Source: CAZIWJ01 sp964542855
GTDB taxonomy: Bacteria; Bacteroidota; Bacteroidia; Cytophagales; Cyclobacteriaceae
Assembly (NCBI GenBank): GCA_964542855.1
Contig: CAZIWJ010000118.1
Location: forward strand, 1 to 11,018
Length of the DNA: 11,018 nt
Direction: 5' to 3'
The notes below the pieces were generated by a model. It was not told the DNA's origin. It ran no database searches and saw nothing but the letters and a program-made list of their open reading frames with translations. A program made the translations under genes and the position numbers. Positions within the stretch are counted from its first letter, which is position 1. The number at the start of each line of letters is the position of its first letter. Shown here one piece after another: positions 7,281 through 11,018 of this stretch.

Positions 7281-7319
7281 TAAAACAGGTTTCCGGGTAA
7301 ATTTACCCGGCCTGTTTTA
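7281..7319 (+). terminator. Long hairpin after the giant gene, probable terminator
   Basis: TAAAACAGG (7281-7289) pairs exactly with CCTGTTTTA (7311-7319), and between them CCGGGTAAATTTACCCGG (7293-7310) is a perfect 18-base palindrome. The whole forms a ~16 bp stem with a 3-base TTT bulge on the left side. It begins 20 bp after the stop codon. The right arm ends in TTTT, so it can act as a terminator for the giant gene; the long symmetric stem could also work in the other direction. Confidence 0.75.
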
Positions 7320-7324
7320 AAACT

Positions 7325-7366
7325 GTTTCAAATCTGGTTTGAAATTTGTTTAAATGGGTTTGAAAC
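7325..7366. repeat. Array of four GTTT-(N)-AAA repeats
   Basis: Copies are GTTTCAAAT (7325), GTTTGAAAT (7337), GTTTAAAT (7348) and GTTTGAAAC (7358), with start spacings of 12, 11 and 10 bp. The first and last copies are also inverted with respect to each other (GTTTCAAA/TTTGAAAC). A related ACTTCAAAG follows at 7370. The array lies between the hairpin and the lipoprotein gene, about 115 bp before that start codon. It may be an operator array or a curved-DNA tract; nothing identifies a binding protein. Confidence 0.55.
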
Positions 7367-7397
7367 GCACTTCAAAGCAGAGTATTTATCGCTTTTC

Positions 7398-7430
7398 TTG
7401 GAAAACACTTACAATAATCTTTTACTTTAG
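7398..7430 (+). promoter_or_regulatory. Candidate Bacteroidota-type promoter for the lipoprotein gene
   Basis: TTG at 7398-7400 is followed after 22 bp by TACTTTAG (7423-7430), one mismatch from the TAnnTTTG -7 element. Transcription would start near 7437 and give a leader of about 44 bases. The short motifs make this a weak call. Confidence 0.3.
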
Positions 7431-7480
7431 TCATTCTCTTAACAGATCACTGATAAAAATTACTAATAAAAATAAATCTG

Positions 7481-7933
7481 ATGCTTAAAAAAATTAAAAT
7501 ATCCGGATTACTGCTCTTGTGCTCAGCCCTGTTAATAGTATCCTGTAACGACGACAGCGGAGACGGTACAGATACCATTCCGGGCGAAGAACTGGATGGA
7601 ACCTGGGCTTACAATGCCGGCGCTTCTACCGGTCCTGATCAAATCAGTTCTTTCGATGGGTTAACCGTACAGTTAACGGCAACTGAAAATGGAATTAACT
7701 TTAGCTTTTCCTCAGCGCCCAACGCCGATGTAATTGCCCAGAGTGGTACGTTTACCATTAGCAGTGGAAGTTTTGATGTAAACCAGACGGCCAACCTGAG
7801 CTTCGCGGGAAACGACTTCGACCTCCAGCGTACGCAGGAAGACCAGCTTACGCTTAATTTTACTGTCAATACCAGTGCGGGCCGCTTCCTGGGCATTGAT
7901 GGTAACTATGCCCTGGTTTTCGACCGGCAGTAA
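7481..7933 (+). CDS. Small lipoprotein of unknown function
   Basis: The 150-residue product has a lipoprotein signal: MLKKIK, hydrophobic stretch ISGLLLLCSALL, and lipobox IVSC with the lipidated Cys at residue 22. The residues after it, NDDSGDGTD, are acidic, similar to the export signals that bring Bacteroidota lipoproteins to the cell surface; surface location is therefore plausible but inferred. The mature part (about 128 residues) starts with LDGTWAYNAG and is rich in alternating Thr/Ser/Val/Phe stretches, consistent with an all-beta fold, perhaps lipocalin-like from the GTW start. I do not recognise the family. The AT-rich leader has no clear ribosome binding site. It is bounded by a hairpin upstream and a strong terminator downstream, so it is likely transcribed alone. 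Confidence 0.82.
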   Translation: MLKKIKISGLLLLCSALLIVSCNDDSGDGTDTIPGEELDGTWAYNAGASTGPDQISSFDGLTVQLTATENGINFSFSSAPNADVIAQSGTFTISSGSFDVNQTANLSFAGNDFDLQRTQEDQLTLNFTVNTSAGRFLGIDGNYALVFDRQ

Positions 7934-8002
7934 AATAAAGCATTCGTTTAAGGTTTTTTCTGCGTGTAAAATTATCGCGTGAACCGAAGTGAATAATCAG
8001 TT

Positions 8003-8032
8003 GGCACGCGTTTTTAAACGCGTGCCTTTTTT
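8003..8032 (+). terminator. Intrinsic terminator of the lipoprotein gene
   Basis: GGCACGCGTTT (8003-8013) and AAACGCGTGCC (8016-8026) are exact reverse complements, followed by TTTTTT (8027-8032). It lies 69 bp past the lipoprotein stop and just before the convergent mutS2 end. The T-tract is on the plus strand only; I see no separate terminator for mutS2. Confidence 0.9.
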
Positions 8033-8073
8033 ATGTTTATTTTATGCACGTACACGGGATCTAAAAAACAATA

Positions 8074-10470
8074 TTACTTCATCTCAACAACGGTTACCCC
8101 GGCACCTCCCCGGTCTATGTGTTCATCCTTTGCTTTTTTTACATTCGGGTGCTTCTTCAGCTGATCGCGCACTATTCCGCGGAGCACCCCGTTTCCTTTC
8201 CCGTGTAAAATACGCATGTCGGATATGCTGAACATCAGGGCATCATCGATAAAGTTATTCACCAGCGGAATTACTTCTTCCGCCCGCTTGCCCCGTAAGT
8301 CAAGTTCAGTGTTGAAGTTGGCCCGTTTGTTAACAATATCCATGGTTTTACCATTAGATGAGGTTTTCTTCTTCTCCTGCCTGGCTGCTCCCTTACTTAA
8401 TCGTTCCAGCCGGTTAAGCTTTACGTTCGATCGCAAGTCGCCGATAAGCAGATCAGCGGTCTTGCCTTTTATGGCAATTACCTCACCGGTAGCCCCGGAA
8501 TCAGTAATACGTACGTGGTCGCCCGCTTTAATTTCCCCGGGAATAACTTTAGGGCCGGCCGGCTTCATAATTGGCCGTCGCTTAACGGGCTCAACCTTTT
8601 CTTTAAATTCTTCCAGCTCCTGTCGCGCTTTCCGGGTTTTCTCCTTATCGGCCTTTTCTTCCTGGATTGTACGAATGGTTGCCTCAATTTTCTGATTGGC
8701 TTCGCTTAAAAGGGACTGGGCTTCCTGCTTCGCCTGGTTAACGATTTCCTTCTTCTGGTGGTCCAGGTAATCTTTCAGGTCCTCGTATACTTTGGTCGTA
8801 TTCGATAGGCGTTTATCCTTCTCTTCCACGCCTTTCAGCAACTTGTTATACTTTTCTTTCTCCGCCTCCAGCGAGCTGAGTAACTGATCGTAGTTTACCT
8901 GGTCAATACCTACCTTGTTTTTTGCTTTTTCCAGTACGTGCTTAGGTAAACCAATTTTACGGGCTATTTCCAGCGCGTAGGAGCTGCCGGGTTTACCAAT
9001 TTCCAGCTCGTAAGTGGGAGCCAGTTGTTCCGAATCGAAGCGCATGGCCCCGTTAATAATGGCCCCGGCACTTTCGGCGTATTCTTTTAGGTTGGCATAG
9101 TGGGTGGTAATGACCCCGTACACCTGTTTCTTGTTTAGTTCTTCCAGGATTGCCTCGGCAATTGGGCCACCGAATTCCGGCTCCGTACCGGTTCCGAATT
9201 CGTCGATGAGCAATAAGGTTTTTTTGTCGGCGAATTTCAGGAAGAACTCCATGTTAGTCAGGTGCGAGCTGTACGTACTCAGGTCATTCTCGAGCGACTG
9301 CTCGTCACCGATATCAATAAACAGCGATTGGAAAATACCTGCTGCCGAATCTTCCTGCATGGGCACCAGCAGCCCGCACTGCAACATGTACTGGATCAGC
9401 ACGACCGTTTTTAGCGATACAGATTTTCCCCCGGCATTGGGCCCGGAAATAAGTAATATGCGTTGTTCATCGTCCAGGTGAAGGCTAAGGGGTATGGTTT
9501 TCTTCCGCTGCTTCTGGTTGCTCAGGTACAACAGGGGGTGTACGGCTTCTTTCCAGTAGATTAGCCGCTTTTTCTCCAGCCGGGGAAAAACCGCATTTAG
9601 CTGAATGGCCAGTTTGGCCTTGGCCCGGATGAAATCGATCATGCCCAGGAAATTATAGGCACCGCGCAAGGCTTTAATGTGCGGACGAAGGGTGGCGGTA
9701 AGTTGAATAAGTATGCGAACCACTTCCCGGCTCTCCCGGTATCCCAGGTCCCTGATTTCGTTATTAATTTCCAGTACCTCAGTAGGTTCAATGTATACCG
9801 TTTGCCCGGTAGAAGATTCGTCGTGCACAAAACCCTGTACCTTGCGCTTGTACTCGGCAAGCACCGGTATTACCATGCGGCCGTCTCGCACGGTCAGTGA
9901 TGAATCTTCCGGAATGTAGCCCTGGCTGCGGGCATTTCGGAGAATACCATCCAGCACTTTCCTCAGTCGGGTTTGCTCGCTCAGCATTAGCCGCCTAATT
10001 TGCTGCAACTCCTTGCTGGCATCATCGCGCATCCGCCCTTCATCGTCAATTATCCGGGATATGCTTTTCACAATGCCGCGATCGAGGTTAATAAAATCGA
10101 GCAGCGATTTCAGCGCCGGGTATTCATCCTCTTCCGTATTGGCAAAGAAGTCAACGCACTGGAAGAGCGTTTCCAGCGAGCGTTTTACGTCGAAGAATTC
10201 CTCTTCTTCGAGAAAGGCCCCTTCTACCCGGGCTTTATCCAGGTGGGGCGTGGCATCAATGTAATGGGTTGAGGGAAAGGGTGCCTGGGTAGTAAGGATG
10301 AACCGGAATTCGTTAGCCTGTTCCAGTCTTTTTTTTACCTGGTCGAACCGGTCGGTAAATTTCATTTTATCCAGGTAGCGTACTCCCAGGTCACTACTAC
10401 ACGCCGATTCCAGTATGCTCCTTATTTTATCGAAACCGATTTTATCTTCTATCGCTTCAGGGTATAGCAA
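8074..10470 (-). CDS. mutS2: Endonuclease MutS2
   Basis: The 798-residue protein has the usual MutS2 length. Residues ~1-300 are the MutS-like core/lever region. The ATPase carries Walker A SGPNAGGKS (Lys349), the STYSSHLTN signature segment, Walker B LLLIDEFGTGTEPE (Asp423, Glu424) and ITTHYANLKEYA. A Lys/Glu-rich coiled coil spans ~530-635, a KOW-like beta segment starts at Gly650 (GDHVRITDSGATGEVIAIKG), and a C-terminal Smr nuclease domain has LDLRG (723-727) and LHGKGNGVLR (His756). It lacks the mismatch-binding domain of MutS. MutS2 acts on branched DNA to limit recombination, and in Bacillus subtilis also on collided ribosomes; which applies here cannot be told. The start is TTG 10470, giving the family-typical MLYPEAIEDKIGFDKIR; the frame has no nearby ATG, and a purine-rich AAGAAG precedes it. 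All catalytic motifs are intact. Confidence 0.97.
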   Translation of the reverse strand: MLYPEAIEDKIGFDKIRSILESACSSDLGVRYLDKMKFTDRFDQVKKRLEQANEFRFILTTQAPFPSTHYIDATPHLDKARVEGAFLEEEEFFDVKRSLETLFQCVDFFANTEEDEYPALKSLLDFINLDRGIVKSISRIIDDEGRMRDDASKELQQIRRLMLSEQTRLRKVLDGILRNARSQGYIPEDSSLTVRDGRMVIPVLAEYKRKVQGFVHDESSTGQTVYIEPTEVLEINNEIRDLGYRESREVVRILIQLTATLRPHIKALRGAYNFLGMIDFIRAKAKLAIQLNAVFPRLEKKRLIYWKEAVHPLLYLSNQKQRKKTIPLSLHLDDEQRILLISGPNAGGKSVSLKTVVLIQYMLQCGLLVPMQEDSAAGIFQSLFIDIGDEQSLENDLSTYSSHLTNMEFFLKFADKKTLLLIDEFGTGTEPEFGGPIAEAILEELNKKQVYGVITTHYANLKEYAESAGAIINGAMRFDSEQLAPTYELEIGKPGSSYALEIARKIGLPKHVLEKAKNKVGIDQVNYDQLLSSLEAEKEKYNKLLKGVEEKDKRLSNTTKVYEDLKDYLDHQKKEIVNQAKQEAQSLLSEANQKIEATIRTIQEEKADKEKTRKARQELEEFKEKVEPVKRRPIMKPAGPKVIPGEIKAGDHVRITDSGATGEVIAIKGKTADLLIGDLRSNVKLNRLERLSKGAARQEKKKTSSNGKTMDIVNKRANFNTELDLRGKRAEEVIPLVNNFIDDALMFSISDMRILHGKGNGVLRGIVRDQLKKHPNVKKAKDEHIDRGGAGVTVVEMK

Positions 10471-10547
10471 ATCTTCTTTTTCATTTTCAGTACAATAAAT
10501 AATACACTACAGGCTGCAAGATTGTTTCCATGCCCTATCAGGAGCTG

Positions 10548-10586
10548 AAAATAAAAAAGGCCGCCTCGCATAATGCTGAAACGGCC
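10548..10586 (-). terminator. Intrinsic terminator of the OmpA-family gene
   Basis: On the minus strand GGCCGTTTC pairs with GAGGCGGCC (9 bp including two G-U pairs) around AGCATTATGC, followed by TTTTTTATTTT. It begins 26 bp past the OmpA-family stop and separates that gene from mutS2, which therefore probably has its own promoter in 10471-10547. Confidence 0.85.
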
Positions 10587-10612
10587 CCGGGTAAATAACA
10601 AGTAGCAGGTTT

Positions 10613-11018
10613 TTAACGAACGGGAGCTTCGCCGCTTTCTTTCAGGATATCAATGAGCCTGATTTCTACTTTACGGCCTTCGTCTAAACGGGCATTACTG
10701 GCAATTGCCCCGTAACCTTTGGCCAGTATTCGCCGGCGTACGATGCCCCGGGTATTCAGGAATTGTAATACCTTGATGGCCCGTTCCTTGGAAAGCTCGC
10801 GGTTTCGCTCCTCATCGCCTTCGGGAGAAGCATAACCGGCAATTTCCACACCCAGTACTTCGTGCTGCTTCAGGGTTTCCAGTACCGGTGCCAGCTTATC
10901 TTTTTCCTTATCGGTAACTTTGCTTAATCCTGCCCCGAAATATACGGTATACGTTTTATCCAGGAGTGACTTATCGTAATGGGTTACTTCAATTTCCTGC
11001 TCTTTTTGCTTAACCGCT
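10613..11018 (-). CDS. OmpA-family protein, C-terminal part (runs off the window)
   Basis: The frame is open to the right edge, giving 134 visible C-terminal residues; the amino end is outside. The first ~20 residues (AVKQKEQEIEVTHYDKSLL) look like a linker. From ~24 comes an OmpA/MotB-type peptidoglycan-associated domain: YTVYFGAG, the helix KLAPVLETLKQHEVLGVEI, AGYASPEGDEERNRELSKERA, then LAKGYGA and EGRKVEIRLI. The domain normally binds diaminopimelate of peptidoglycan using an Asp and an Arg. Here the Arg (SKERA) is kept, but the Asp position (GYTD in E. coli OmpA) is Ser in GYASPEG, a variant seen in Bacteroidota relatives. It likely sits in the periplasm, anchoring an outer-membrane protein. 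A GTG at 10849 is internal to the domain and not a real start. The product beyond the domain cannot be named. Confidence 0.88.
   Translation of the reverse strand, partial: AVKQKEQEIEVTHYDKSLLDKTYTVYFGAGLSKVTDKEKDKLAPVLETLKQHEVLGVEIAGYASPEGDEERNRELSKERAIKVLQFLNTRGIVRRRILAKGYGAIASNARLDEGRKVEIRLIDILKESGEAPVR

Noticed and set aside
7989..8231. 80-residue plus-strand open frame between the lipoprotein gene and mutS2
   Set aside because: It reads straight through the intrinsic terminator and into the mutS2 3' end, and the translation resembles no protein.
8216..8695. 159-residue plus-strand open frame inside mutS2
   Set aside because: It lies opposite the KOW and Smr regions of mutS2, whose motifs are unmistakable; the Ser/Arg-rich translation is an antisense shadow.

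Overview
The window looks like chromosomal DNA of a member of the Bacteroidota, probably a Cytophagales-like lineage. The phylum call rests on four things: a fused LpxC/FabZ gene, a very large secreted protein ending in a type IX secretion (T9SS) sorting domain, OmpA-like sequence of the 'GYASPEG' type, and start sites that mostly lack strong Shine-Dalgarno sequences. The order is an inference. There are no RNA genes, CRISPR arrays or insertion sequences that I can see.

Layout. Bases 2-2303 (+) are the 3' part of a lipid A operon: lpxC/fabZ (5' end outside the window), lpxA (ATGA overlap), and a small ABC ATPase 8 bp further on with a TTG start. Bases 2304-2480 are an AT-rich intergenic region with seven TTAA cores in 79 bp. 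Bases 2481-7261 (+) encode one giant exported protein whose reading frame is broken near base 2702. Its signal peptide lies in one frame, and the rest lies in the -1 frame: a 'choice-of-anchor I' propeller interrupted by a CHRD domain, a UshA-type 5'-nucleotidase/metallophosphatase, two Ig-like repeats and the T9SS tail. Bases 7262-7480 hold a long perfect-arm hairpin and then a phased GTTT-AAA repeat array. Bases 7481-7933 (+) encode a small lipoprotein of unknown function, followed by a clear intrinsic terminator. On the minus strand, mutS2 (10470 to 8074) is convergent with the lipoprotein gene. The C-terminal part of an OmpA-family gene (10613-11018, running out of the window) lies upstream of mutS2 with its own terminator between them.

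How the genes relate. LpxA, LpxC and FabZ supply consecutive or linked steps of lipid A and fatty acid synthesis: LpxA acylates UDP-GlcNAc, LpxC deacetylates the product, and FabZ dehydrates 3-hydroxyacyl-ACP, the same pool that LpxA draws on. The ABC ATPase shares their transcription unit but no permease is visible. The giant protein and the lipoprotein are cell-envelope or surface proteins without an obvious link to the operon. MutS2 and the OmpA-family protein are housekeeping and envelope genes respectively.

The most notable points are the frameshift that separates the signal peptide from the T9SS cargo, the CHRD domain nested inside the propeller, the altered metal-ligand set of the nucleotidase, the non-canonical ABC ATPase, and two helically phased repeat arrays flanking the giant gene.
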